Translations under genes and position numbers: made by a program | Notes under the pieces: model-generated | Told to the model about the DNA's origin: nothing | Seen by the model: the letters and a program-made list of their open reading frames with translations, nothing else | The model's database searches: none | Assembly (NCBI GenBank): GCA_964019695.1 | Contig: OZ026514.1 | Location: 102,695,845-102,759,844, forward strand | Source: Loripinus fragilis | Lineage: Eukaryota > Mollusca > Bivalvia > Lucinida > Lucinidae | Length of the DNA: 64,000 nt | Reading direction: 5' to 3' | Part shown: piece by piece, positions 45,610 to 55,699 of the stretch | Numbering within the stretch: the stretch's first letter is position 1 | How the letters are laid out: each line of letters opens with the position of its first letter

Positions 45610-46760
45610 AATTATGATATTGCGTTTCATTCACTAGTACCCGAAAATTTGAAGCTGCATGTGAATGAATGTAATGATATTCTAAGTAGTTATGTAGTAG
45701 ATGGGCTTATTTGTCTAGAATGTGGCTTGAACATGTTGAACCTTGATCTACGTCCATCCATTGTGTAACTGGTTACATTTGTGATACATGTACCTTTCAA
45801 TTTGGATACCACGTCAGTTAGCAATCGGTGAAGTTCTTTGTATTTTGTATATGGTTTCAGTAGTATCTCGATTTTATTAACCAAAAAGTAAGTGAATGTG
45901 ATCAGGATATACCACAATCACAAACCACAGACCAACCCGCGGCACCGTGAGGAAGAGTCACAGAACATTTATAGTAACAAGACATCCGTAAGACAATAAA
46001 AGCAAAGCAACCAGCTCTCTCTTCCTCTTTAAGATGATTGCAAAACTAGAAAGGATACAAATTAAAACACAACGAAACAAATACAAACATGGAACCCCCA
46101 AAACCAATGGGAATCACACCAAACACCAGATCAACAACAACAGAACCACCGCCTTAGAACGGACAGCAGCCAAAGCCACTGGGGGAGTAAGGAAACCTCA
46201 AGTTGAGCTACGGTTGGCCCAGTCAAGGACAAACATCAGGCACCACCAACAAACGGATTAAAGCTTTATGTCAGGGCCGTCATTGAGTCTGAGGCCTAAC
46301 CCACCGTAGACTTGTGCAGTCGTTTCAGTTAAGTTTTATCCTTATTATACTATTATATTATAGATATATACATTTTCTCTTCTCTAATACCCCAATGAAA
46401 GCTAAAACTGTAACAACAAACAGTTTGAAAGAGTTAAAGTGCTATTAGAGAGGATAATTTCTTGTTAGTATGAGGTATTGACTGAGTATAGGCACATTTC
46501 AACTGTTTGGCCGGTTTCCAGTCTAAACCCACCGTCGTGCAATTAAGAGGTCTGATTCTACGGAATTTACCGGTAAGTTCCGTATGGGGTATGCACCATA
46601 TCACAGGCATCAAGCCTGATAAGAGAATGCAACTTTGTATTATTTTCTCAATTCCCAACCAAAACATATATTTGGGTAGTCAAAAGAACAGTCTGATTGA
46701 AACTGCTGTTTTAACATTGTTGTTTTTGTTGGCAATCCGGTTGAGACTTCTAAAGCTCTT

Positions 46761-46950
46761 TTAACTCTTTCCTTGCTAGCGGCGACATTTGTCATTTGCA
46801 AACAGTTCGGACCCAGACCAGGACCGGTCACTCTTATAGCGTTCCTGAAAGAAGTTTTTGGAAAAGGGTTTCATGTTTTGAAAAGAGTCAGCGAACGACA
46901 ACAAAAAAAACAACATGAAAAATACCCAGCATGCAGAAGAGTAAAAGTTG
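46761..46950 (+). mobile_element. Family T element, collapsed core
   Basis: It starts TTAACTCTTTCCTTGCTAG. The central palindrome is reduced to CAAACAGTTCGGACCCAGAC then CAGGACCGGTC. The end near CAGAAGAGTAAAAG is degenerate. Confidence 0.55.
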
Positions 46951-47924
46951 CGTAAGACGAATGTCGCAATGTTTAGCTATCTGAACCTTTGATTACTATA
47001 TGTAATCTTTAGAATTGTAAAATATGGAATTGCTTTGAGTTTTTAGGATGGCATGTACGCAATTGTCCTTTAGTATACTACATAAAAAGTATTTTTCATT
47101 ATTTTGTTTTGTACCGGCTGTGATGTTGTTTGTTACAGGTACCATTGACACGATGGTTCAGCCAGGTTCAGAGTCCGTCAGATTGGGCTGGTGTTTCGGT
47201 GTTTCTCGTTCATTTGAATGTATTGATCGCTTGCGTTTGTTTGTCTTCTTAAATGCGCTTACAGGGGAACTTTACTTTTAACAGAGGGTTTGAAGCGAGG
47301 CTTTTTTTTCAGTCAACAGCATACACCCAGCCGGTCTGAATGTCATACTAAGCCCTGCACTTACGTGTGGTCTTAATTCTGTGTACTAACACTGCGCTGA
47401 TGTTCATATGGAAACCCTGCATGGGCCATGCGCTGATGTTTGAAGGCCCTTGCCACCCTCGCTGATATGTGAACAGAAGTCATGTTATAAAACGTAGAAT
47501 GAAGGCCTGTGCGAGTAGTGAATGCTGTGATTAGAGTCTAGGCTTGTCGGAACTTACGCCAATTCGCTAAGTACCAAATTCTCATGTGACGCACACCAAG
47601 GGAGCACCTGCTCCCTTAATCCCCTGTAAGATATGTTCTTATCTTTTTTTGTTTTTCACATCTCTTATCTTATTTGAGTTAGGGATACCAAATTTGTGTG
47701 TGGATGTATCTTGGGATGACGAAGTGCCACGTACCATCCTTGGGGTCACTGTGACCGCGACATTGACCTCTGACCTAGTTTCTAGACTTGGCATTAAGTC
47801 TGGCCTCATTTTTTTATTTGTTCTCTTGTAAAAAAAAATCATTTTCCCTGTTCCCACACCTTTATGTAAGTCAATTTTCTGCGATCTGGCTCTTCTAACA
47901 ATACATATGTTTGACGTGAACTGC

Positions 47925-48015
47925 ATTCATATTACACATGTGCGGCATAAGCCGGCTGTGAACGGCGTAAAATTGCAAATAAAAGCTGTATTAAAGGACC
48001 TTCGGTTCATCCTGG
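47925..48015 (+). repeat. Dispersed repeat end, copy 2
   Basis: See 45160-45260; the shared phrases are CGGCTGTGAACGGCGTAAAA and CGGTTCATCCTGGTTCGAA. Confidence 0.45.
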
Positions 48016-48082
48016 TTCGAAGCAGGTACAGTGCTATTTTATTTTAATGCGTTAGTATAAGAGCATATGTAGCAATATTTTG

Positions 48083-48845
48083 AGCGTAAAAATGTAAATT
48101 TCTCCTTTTCTATCAGTTAAAACATGTGTTTTGGGTGCCCAAACGAACCGCCCCAACGTGACGGTTCTTTTGAGTACCCACAACATAAGCTTTGGTCGAG
48201 AAATAAGAAAAGTGATTTTCTATTACGCACTCTTTTCTGGAGGACTGGGCCCTATTTTGGATCCGTGTACGCACTACGGTCGTGACTAGCAAGCGCAAGT
48301 GCCCAGCCTGGTTTTCGCTGCTCCTATTAGTTAATCCAGAATAGAATCTGACCAGGCTTCCAAATAGAGGGGGTTTGTCTTCTCTTATTTCTTTATATAA
48401 ACATATGCTGTGGGTACTCAACAGAACTGTCTCGATAAGAGTTCTTTTAAGCTCACAAAACATAATTTAAACTGATGGATGATGGACATCCAGAATATAA
48501 TCTGACCAGGCTTCCAAATAGAAAGGGTAGTTGACTTCTACACATATGTCGTGGGTACTCGAAAGAGCTGTCTCGATGACAGTTCTTTTAAGCACCGAAA
48601 ACATAATTCAAACTGATGGATGATGGAATGATGATAATTTTATGCTAAAATAAATTTTGTAAGACGTTGATCACAGGCCCCCATGCAGATAAGAGTGCGC
48701 AACTGAAAATTTTCTTATTTCTCAACCAAAACATATGTTGTAGGAACTCAAAAGAACCGTCTCAATGAGACGGTTCTATTTAGCACCCAAAACACATGTT
48801 TAAACATATGGTTAAGAAAACAATTGCAATTTTACGCTTAAACGT
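48083..48845. repeat. Cluster of four family P hairpins
   Basis: Hairpins sit at about 48140-48175, 48415-48455, 48555-48595 and 48750-48790. The middle two belong to a ~170-bp tandem duplication beginning CTGACCAGGCTTCCAAATAG (48349 and 48504) and ending AACTGATGGATGATGG. The first (CCAAACGAACCGCCCCAACG) is the most diverged; the last keeps both arms of GAACCGTCTCAATGAGACGG. Confidence 0.75.
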
Positions 48846-48846
48846 T

Positions 48847-50936
48847 TAGCTCACCTGAGCCGAAGGCTCTTGGTGAGCTTATAGGATGGGACTCGAGCCG
48901 GCGTCCGAGCGTGCGTCCGTGCGTACGTTCACACTTTCAAACATAAATATCTCTGAGACCAGCTGGCCAATTGTAATCAAATTTCATCTGGAGCATCTTA
49001 GGGGTGGGGGATTGTTTGTATTATGTTTAAGTCAGATCGGATCAAACTCTGGTTTCCATGGCAACAGATAGCCCCATAGGGTTGTAATGGGGAAACTGTT
49101 GTGGCCACTCTAGCTCCTTCATTTTTGATTGGTTCTTTCTTATTCTTGCAGGTAACGAGCCCAACCATTAAATCTTGGATGGGTTCAAAATTCGGCAGTA
49201 TCTTTCGAAGGACCCTTGAGCGTTTGGAAAAATCTCCATAGACTTAAAATGGGAGAAACGTTGTGGCCACTCTAGTGCTTTCATTTTCAATTGGATCTTC
49301 TTCGTTCGTGTAGGTAACAAGGCCAACCATAAAAGCTTGGATGAGTTTGAATTTCGGCAAGATTCCATCACTGACTTCGGAGTTAGCTGCCCTTGAGCGT
49401 CTGAAAAATCAATGAATAATGTTGTGACCGCTCTAGCGCCTTCATTTTTGATTGGATCTTCTTCATTCTTGCAGGCAACAAGGACAGTCATAAAAGCTTG
49501 GACGGGGTCGAAATTCGGCAGGATCCAACCAGGGACTTATGAGTTACCTGCCCTTGAGCGTCTTGAAAAATCTCATAGACTTACATGTACAATGGGAGAA
49601 ATATTGTGACCACTCTAGTGCTTTCAATTTTGAATGGATCTTCTTCATTCTTGCAGATAATAAGGACAACTATAAAAGCTTGTATGAGTTTGAATTTCGT
49701 CAATTACCATTACCTTTTATGAAGTAAACTCCCCTTGAGCGTCTTAAAAAATTTTGGATAGTGTTGTGACCACTCTAGCATCTACATTTTTGATTGGATC
49801 TTCTTCATTCTTTTATGTAACAAGAACAACCATAAAAGCTTGAATGATTTTGAAATTCTGCAGGATCCGACCAGGGACTTATGAGTTAGCTGCCCTTGAG
49901 CATCTGGAAAAATCCCCATAGACTTATAATGGAAGAAATGTTGTGACCACTCCTGTGCCTTCATTTTTGATTGGATCTACTTCATTCTAGCAGGCAACAA
50001 GGACACCCATAAAGTCACTGATGGGTTCAAAATTTGGCCAGACTGGACCTCGGACTGTTGAGTTAGCTGCCCTTGAGCGTCTGGAAAATCTCCATAGACT
50101 TATGATGGGAGAAATGGTGTGACCACTCTAGTGCTTTCAATTTTGAATGGATCTTCTTCATTCTTACAGATAAGAAGGACAACTATAAAAGCTTGGATAA
50201 ATTTGAATTTCGCCAAGATCTAATCACCTATTATGGAGTTAGCTCCCCTGGAGCATCTTAAAAAATAATGGATAGTGTTGTGGCCACAGGGCCTACATTT
50301 TGATTGGATCTTCTTCATTCTTTCAGGTAATAAGGACAACTATAATAAAAGCTTAGATGAGTTTGAACTTTAAGTAGAACCAACCTCAGACTGTTGAGTT
50401 AGCTTCCCTTGATTGTCATAAAAATCTGCATATACTTAAAATGGGAGATCTTTTGTGACCACTCTAGCACCTTTATTTTTGAATGGATCTTCCTCAGTCT
50501 TGCAGGTAACAAGGACACCCATAAAAGCTTGAATGAGTTAGATTATCCGACCACCAATTACAGAGTTAGCTGCACTTGAATCTAAAATATAGCTTTATAA
50601 TGTTGTGACCACTCTAGCGCCTTTATTTTTCATTTGATTTTTATATCCTTGTAGGTTATCAGGACATACATTAAAGTATGGATTGATCAGATCCCATCAC
50701 TGACTACAGATTTAGCTGCCCTTGAGCATCTGAAAATACTCTTTCACCATTTTATTCAGATCTTTTTAATACTTGCAGATAACCAGGACTGGCATTATAT
50801 CTTATGTTTTTGAATTAGTTCCTGTTCAATGTTTCAAGTTCAGAGTTACCTGCCTTTGCGTATCATAAATTATGGTATCTCCCAGTATTATGCTGGCTCC
50901 CAGGTGAGCGATCGTTGCCCATTGGGCTACTTGTTT
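48847..50936 (+). mobile_element. AGCTCACC element, copy 2 (unexpanded array)
   Basis: Same head (TAGCTCACCTGAGCCGAAGG, GGCGTCCGAGCGTGCGTCCG) and same end (CCCAGGTGAGCGATCGTTGC, CCATTGGGCTACTTGTTT) as 29496-34210, but only 2.09 kb. Internal monomers with GGATCTTCTTCATTCT recur every ~160-180 bp and are more diverged from each other than in copy 1, with no higher-order period. Non-coding. Confidence 0.8.
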
Positions 50937-51689
50937 GCTTAACTGGTCCTATGCATTTAAGAAAGTTTTGTATGTACTTGATCATACTGTTTGCTATTGT
51001 TGGTTTTGTTTTACTTTAAGAAAGAAGCTTTTCAACGTTTGCATACCATCCATTAAAGCATACCTGACACAGCCGCTATCCTAGATAAGTGAGATAAAGG
51101 AGGGATGGGCGTTTTAGCAAAATCAGCAGTTAAAGATATACAATGTTACTGCATATAGTACTATATTCCAAGTTCCCCAAGGTCCTTCCTCATTTAAGTA
51201 TTGGATCGAGAAACCTGAAAGTTTCTTAAGGTTTGAGAAAGGGTGGGGAACAGTAACTGTTGTTCTTTCTCGATCATGCTACATATTTTTCTTCAGATCA
51301 CCCAATATACAAGTACGATTCATCTGCATGGCTCCATTATATCTTAAGTCATACATTAAAATCATGCCCATATTAATTATATTCCGATCAGACATTGGCT
51401 GCTTTGTACACATAGCTTTTCCAGTAAAGTAGCACCGAGACCAAAACAACATCCTCTGAATATACTGGGCTACTGATATGTACGGGACCAACATAAAACA
51501 CTGACTGAATTACAACTTTCTTGGTGTACCATGCACTCCATTTATTTTACATTTAATAATGTGTTAATAAGAAGGGGCAAACAAATGGAGAGTAGTACTG
51601 CCCGTCCTTCTCAGTAAAATACTGTTAAAATATTCAAAATGCGGAGTCCCCATAGGGCCATTTTAGGACTTCTTTTAAAAAATAATAAG

Positions 51690-51850
51690 CGTTAAATTGC
51701 GATTATTTTCTTATCCATCAGTTTAAACATGTGTTTTGGATGTTTAAAAGAACCGTTTCATCTAGACGGTTCTTTTGATGACACACAACATATGTTTTGG
51801 TTGAGAAATAAGAAAAATAATATTCAGTTACGCACTCTTATCGGGGGACC
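51690..51850 (+). mobile_element. Family P hairpin element
   Basis: AAAAGAACCGTTTCATCTAG / ACGGTTCTTTTGATGACAC with right flank GGTTGAGAAATAAGAAAAAT and TTACGCACTCTTATCGGGGG. Confidence 0.8.
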
Positions 51851-52783
51851 TGCGGACCCCATCCCCCGCCATATCTGGCCATTTATGGCCGGAAGAGCCC
51901 TTAGTTTTTTTTCTGATGACCTAGAACAAGAGGTAACAACCGAGTGAGATTTTCTCTACCCACCCCTTCAATTAAAATACAATGTTCAAATTTTCCTTAT
52001 ACCTGGTGTCCATTTTACAATCACTGACAATGCTTTAAAAAAAAATTTTTTAAAATACATGTGACTGTTTAGATAGACAGCTCTGTTTTACGATTGCACT
52101 TGCAGAAAAGGTATTAAATATGAAACTTCTGCAATTTTCACAGGTTTCATACTCTGTTCGTTGACTCACACATGAATTACATCCGGGATTTTGCATAATC
52201 TACCAATCGTATTAAGGTTTCATCGTGCGCGTTCTATGGCCGCGCTTGATTGATGCGTTGCCGTATATGGTCTATTTGCCGGGACCGAACGTAAAATCCG
52301 GCTATTATATGCTGCATATTTCAAGTGGTTGACAAACCTTGTAATTGTGTTGGTCGCTGGTTTGCATCCCAGTCAACATGTGTTCACTCATGCCGGGACC
52401 TTTTCATGAACCAGGACAAAGCAGATAAAGTGTATACTTCCACAAAACGCTTTGAGGCGTGACTTTAACGGTAAATGCATTGATTTAATCAAGGGTCATT
52501 ACTTAGAGGTCGTGGTAGAAGCGTAAATGTATTCATGTGGAAAGTATGCATAGGTTTTTACATTTAGGCTGCGGCAAATAACATTGCAAATTGGGATCAG
52601 TGTGCCCTGCAATTCACACATCAGCAATGCTTTGAGATAATCCGAAGCTAAGTCAGGCTTTAATCCTGTATATGCACATATACCATGGGTCATCGTGTCT
52701 TTGGAATATGCGAACGGACAAGGCCCCATCCAGCCTGCTAAGCTACATAGACTAGAATATTGAAATTTTGCAAGTGAAAGTTT

Positions 52784-52945
52784 AGCAGCTACATGTATGC
52801 TTGACACAATTCAGTCTGCTCAGCTACAGAGACTAGCTAGAATATTGAAACTTTGTAAAATGTTAAGCAGTCTGATGCAAATAACACAGTCGCAGACCAG
52901 ACTGCTCGGATGTGCAGTCTGGTCTGCGTCTTTGTTGTTCGCATG
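52784..52945. repeat. Palindromic repeat
   Basis: The centre CGCAGACCAGACTGCTC / GTGCAGTCTGGTCTGCG at about 52893-52930 is flanked by AATATTGAAACTTTG. A related half (CTAGAATATTGAAATTTTGC) lies at 52750-52772. It looks like another short hairpin element; termini are unresolved. Confidence 0.6.
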
Positions 52946-53276
52946 CACCAAAATCATGTTTTCTCGCGACGATGCCCATATCAACATCCAACAAAAACAG
53001 TTTTCGAAATTTTCCATTTTGCTTTCTATGCGGTCATGGTCCTAGCCAGACAAGGCCCATTGACGACGTATTATTTGCTAATACAAAATAAGAGACGTAT
53101 CAATGTCCCAAGGCTTTTATGTCACTATATTTCTAGGAGACATTTAAATTGACCCCCAAATTGACCGAATATAGGAAACGTTTTAACAGAAATATAAGAA
53201 ACTATCGCCACGTTGAACGTTTCGATCTCATCTAAAGACCTGTGTACCTTTTCACGCGGCGTAAAGCATAATAATT

Positions 53277-53513
53277 GAGCCACGACATGAGATTTCCAAC
53301 AATGTGGTATGTGCGACCAACAAAGCCTCAGATCAGCCTGCGCATACGCGCAGTCTGATCAGAGCCTTTGCTAGTCGCTTGAATATTCTATGACTGTTAA
53401 GCTACTGACGGAACATAATTTTGAGTTTGTAAGCTTGAAAGGAGGCTGCTCAGGCTCTTCTGAGTCTTTTCATATCAATATACCACATTGTTGGTAATCA
53501 CATGTTGCGGCTC
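53277..53513 (+). mobile_element. Family D element, complete
   Basis: GAGCCACGACATGAGATTTC then CAACAATGTG at the left; CACATTGTTGGTAATCACAT then GTTGCGGCTC at the right. ATT lies on both sides (53274-53276 and 53514-53516) and may be the target duplication. The core TCAGCCTGCGCATACGCGCA is followed by GTCTGATCAGAGCC. Confidence 0.85.
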
Positions 53514-53635
53514 ATTCCATTGATTTGCTAAAGTTGAACTGGTTCACTTACTTTTGACTAAACCTGCCATTTGTTTGTCAAAGTTCTCGAACTGAGGCAG
53601 CAGGTACAGAAGCCTGTTCGATAAAAGCAGCAAGT

Positions 53636-53730
53636 GTTTGTTTGTTTGTTTGTTTGTTTGTTTTACGTCCCAGTCAACAGCTATGGTCATTACGGGACGG
53701 TCAGTTCACCTTACCACACTTCAGCAATTT
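53636..53730 (-). mobile_element. SINE-A 3' fragment, reverse orientation
   Basis: A (TTTG)n run, then TTTTACGTCCCAGTCAACAG, CTATGGTCATTACGGGACGG and TCAGTTCACCTTACCACACT, the reverse complement of the SINE-A tail at 37660-37730. Confidence 0.8.
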
Positions 53731-53833
53731 AGCGTTATCATTGCAACGGCAGCATTATATCTTAACGTGACGTTGCAAATTACACTCGTGTAAGTGGTTA
53801 ACAGTAATTCGGACCCAGTATTCGACGCAGTAT

Positions 53834-53881
53834 ACTTGGTCCGAGACATACTGGGTCCGAGACATACTGGGTCCGAGACAG
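53834..53881 (+). repeat. 16-bp tandem repeat ACTGGGTCCGAGACAT
   Basis: Three near-identical units at 53834, 53850 and 53866. An inverted half (TTCGGACCCAGTA) lies just before at 53808-53820, so the block can form a hairpin. The same words form the palindrome at 58346-58378. Confidence 0.85.
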
Positions 53882-53903
53882 GAACCATAAGTATGTTATA
53901 ACC

Positions 53904-54075
53904 ATAACTCTTTGCCTACTGGGTAATTTTGCATGCTTTTTTCCGAAAATTCTTCCGTGAATTCCATCGGAGTGTCAAACAGATTGGGCCCAGATCAGGC
54001 CCGACGTTTTGTAGGGCCTGATCTGGGCCCAAACTGTTTGCGACGCTTCGCAGTTTGCATAAAAGTTGAAAACAT
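53904..54075 (+). mobile_element. Family T element, right end lost
   Basis: ATAACTCTTTGCCTACTGGG, GTGTCAAACAGATTGGGCCC, CAGATCAGGCCCGACG / GGGCCTGATCTGGGCCCAAA. The in-frame peptide again contains GPDQARRFVGPDLGPN. The right terminus is decayed. Confidence 0.75.
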
Positions 54076-54169
54076 GAATTTCAAGTGGAAAATGAAAGAA
54101 ATGAAGAAATATTCCTGGCAACCATCAAACTGTTGATTTTTTCAACAGATTAAGAGGGGAATCTGGCCT

Positions 54170-54320
54170 TTAGTTAAGAGTGCGTGCCAAAAAAAAATAA
54201 TTTTCTTATCCCTCAACCAAAACATATGATGTGGGTACTCAAAAGAACCGTCTCAATGAGACGGTTCTTTTGAGCACCCAAAACATATGTTCAAACTTAT
54301 GGATTAGAAAACACTCAAAA
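54170..54320 (-). mobile_element. Family P hairpin element, perfect arms
   Basis: CTCAAAAGAACCGTCTCA / TGAGACGGTTCTTTTGAG is a perfect 36-bp palindrome. Flanks are AACCAAAACATATGATGTGG and ACCCAAAACATATGTTCAAA. Confidence 0.85.
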
Positions 54321-54449
54321 AATTTGTTTATCTAAGCTTATTGGAATTCTTTTCGGCAAATATGGGTTTAGTATCCCAAATTTGATACTAGTATATAACA
54401 CGCCTACCAGTGCGCTTGAATGTCAACAGTATTCCCCAAATTGGTGAAC

Positions 54450-54560
54450 GTTTTCAGAACCATGAATTCCTGAACTCAGAATTTGGAGGCTGACTTTCCA
54501 CAGTTAGTCAGCCTCCAAATCCTGCATTAGGCAGATTACATGTATAATAGCTTCTGATTT
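54450..54560. mobile_element. Family G hairpin element upstream of exon 3
   Basis: GATTTGGAGGCTGACTAAC-type arms: ATTTGGAGGCTGACTTTCC pairs with AGTTAGTCAGCCTCCAAAT. It is followed by GATTACATGTATAATAGCTT and GATTTGTTTTCAG, matching 59745-59870. It ends about 115 bp upstream of exon 3. Confidence 0.7.
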
Positions 54561-54674
54561 GTTTTCAGTTTATGTAAAACAATTGACAACTAAACTTGAA
54601 ATTGTTGATATTTTGTTTAAATGTCTGAAGTGCATTCTCAATTTTCATCCATATTTCTTTGTTTTCCATTGCAG

Positions 54675-55679
54675 CAAAAACATATGCTTCTACAAAGGAG
54701 GGCAGAGCTGGAGCGGTCCATCACTGAGCTTGAAAAAGAAATAAGTGACATACGGTTTCTATGGAGACGGATTTGTACCTCTGACAACACGAAATACTTA
54801 TGGAAATTAACTACACCCGGAGATGCAGGTGGAACTAGATTCGTAGCGACTTCTAGTGGCCCTCCTTCGTTTAGAACAGCATCTGGAGCATCGGGTCATG
54901 GGCCTACAACGCTTGTGGTTCACGATGCACCCTTAACCAAGACCGTTCCTCCCAAACCGAACTCGATTGATCGTGTCGAGAAGTCGAGTGTAAACGCTGG
55001 TGAGTGCACTGTTCAGCTTGTCATGGCAAACACTACTGGTGGTACCACTTTCCCGCGTGGTACCACTGTCCCGCTTGCCATGACAAACACGACTAATGGT
55101 ATCAATTACCGGGTAGCGTCTGATACAAACAACTTCGAGATGTCCCAATTAAACGCAAGTGATAAGGATTCTGTCTCGGTTAAAGCTAAGCTTATGCCCG
55201 AGTGGAAGGCATTATTTCCAGGTCGTGCAACTGGAACTGAAGGACCTATGCGTGAAACGAACACCCCAAATGTTAATTTAAAACATTGTGGTATAACACT
55301 TTCTCTTCCTCAGTCTCTTCATGACCTTCGTGAGTTTGGGTACGATCAGTTCGTTGTGGACGCCAGTTACAACACAAAAAGGGCAGACCCAAGTTTCCCT
55401 TCAAGTGATATGAATGATATTGATGATTCCTGTTCCCTGTTGTCGAGTCAGTCAAGTCAGTTTAGTCAATCAAGTCAGCCGGGGAGTTCTGAATCAAGTC
55501 AGCCGGGGAGTTCTGACTTGGACGGATACGAAGAGATGCAGCCTATGGACGTGATGGCGTCTCCATGTGATATGACGTCAGAAGGACATTCCTGTGAAAA
55601 TTCAAGCAGTGGTGACGACAGTGACATTGAAATAATGACGTTTCAAGACGGAAGGCTCGTGATCGATCTGACGGCGTAG
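54675..55679 (+). CDS. bZIP factor, exon 3 (zipper and C-terminal tail)
   Basis: Encodes residues 110-443, ending TAG at 55677-55679. The frame is open from 54621, but the 18 codons before 54675 are intron sequence ahead of CCATTGCAG. The zipper MLLQRRAELERSITELEKEI puts Leu114, Leu121, Leu128 and Ile135 at heptad d positions; the first d (residue 107, exon 2) is Ala. The zipper ends around FLWRRI. The remaining ~300 residues are low-complexity, rich in Ser, Thr, Gly and Pro, with a TT(G/N)G repeat segment (about 219-247), a Ser/Gln block (about 365-385) and an acidic end. Residues 423-430 (DDSDIEIM) and 438-442 (VIDLT) look like SUMO-interaction motifs. Such a long tail is more FOS-like than ATF3-like; orthology is not settled. 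Nucleus-acting by family. Confidence 0.88.
   Translation, partial: QKHMLLQRRAELERSITELEKEISDIRFLWRRICTSDNTKYLWKLTTPGDAGGTRFVATSSGPPSFRTASGASGHGPTTLVVHDAPLTKTVPPKPNSIDRVEKSSVNAGECTVQLVMANTTGGTTFPRGTTVPLAMTNTTNGINYRVASDTNNFEMSQLNASDKDSVSVKAKLMPEWKALFPGRATGTEGPMRETNTPNVNLKHCGITLSLPQSLHDLREFGYDQFVVDASYNTKRADPSFPSSDMNDIDDSCSLLSSQSSQFSQSSQPGSSESSQPGSSDLDGYEEMQPMDVMASPCDMTSEGHSCENSSSGDDSDIEIMTFQDGRLVIDLTA
55470..55517 (+). repeat. 24-bp in-frame tandem duplication in exon 3
   Basis: TCAAGTCAGCCGGGGAGTTC plus TGAA is repeated at 55494 with one final difference, giving SSQPGSSE then SSQPGSSD. It sits downstream of an AGTCA-rich stretch (55446-55476) encoding SSQSSQFSQ. Likely variable between individuals by replication slippage. 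Confidence 0.9.
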
Positions 55680-55699
55680 ATTATAGATCGATTCCTTAA

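Larger units (their letters stand above)
38858..54674 (+). other. Intron 2 of the bZIP gene (15,817 bp)
   Basis: Donor GTAACT, acceptor TTTGTTTTCCATTGCAG. Its contents are listed separately (39019 to 54560). Stretches without assigned features are 45610-46760, 46951-47924, 50937-51689 and 51851-52783. They contain short open frames, for example a 75-codon Asn/Thr-rich frame at 46034-46261 and GTCAAGGTC-like repeats near 47690-47800, but no recognised domain. Confidence 0.75.

Noticed and set aside
46034..46261. 75-codon Asn/Thr/Gln-rich open frame
   Set aside because: A-rich low-complexity sequence with no start context or domain. Possibly a transposon tail, but nothing definite can be said.
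47586..47831. 81-codon open frame with a hydrophobic start resembling a signal peptide
   Set aside because: It overlaps a long antisense frame and covers a dispersed GTGACC/GACCTCTGACC-type repeat. No conserved domain is visible.
54621..54674. ATG at 54621 as the start of a 352-residue protein
   Set aside because: The 18 codons before 54675 include the polypyrimidine tract and CCATTGCAG acceptor. Exon 3 begins in the middle of a bZIP domain whose basic half is in the 108-bp exon at 38750, so this ATG is intronic.
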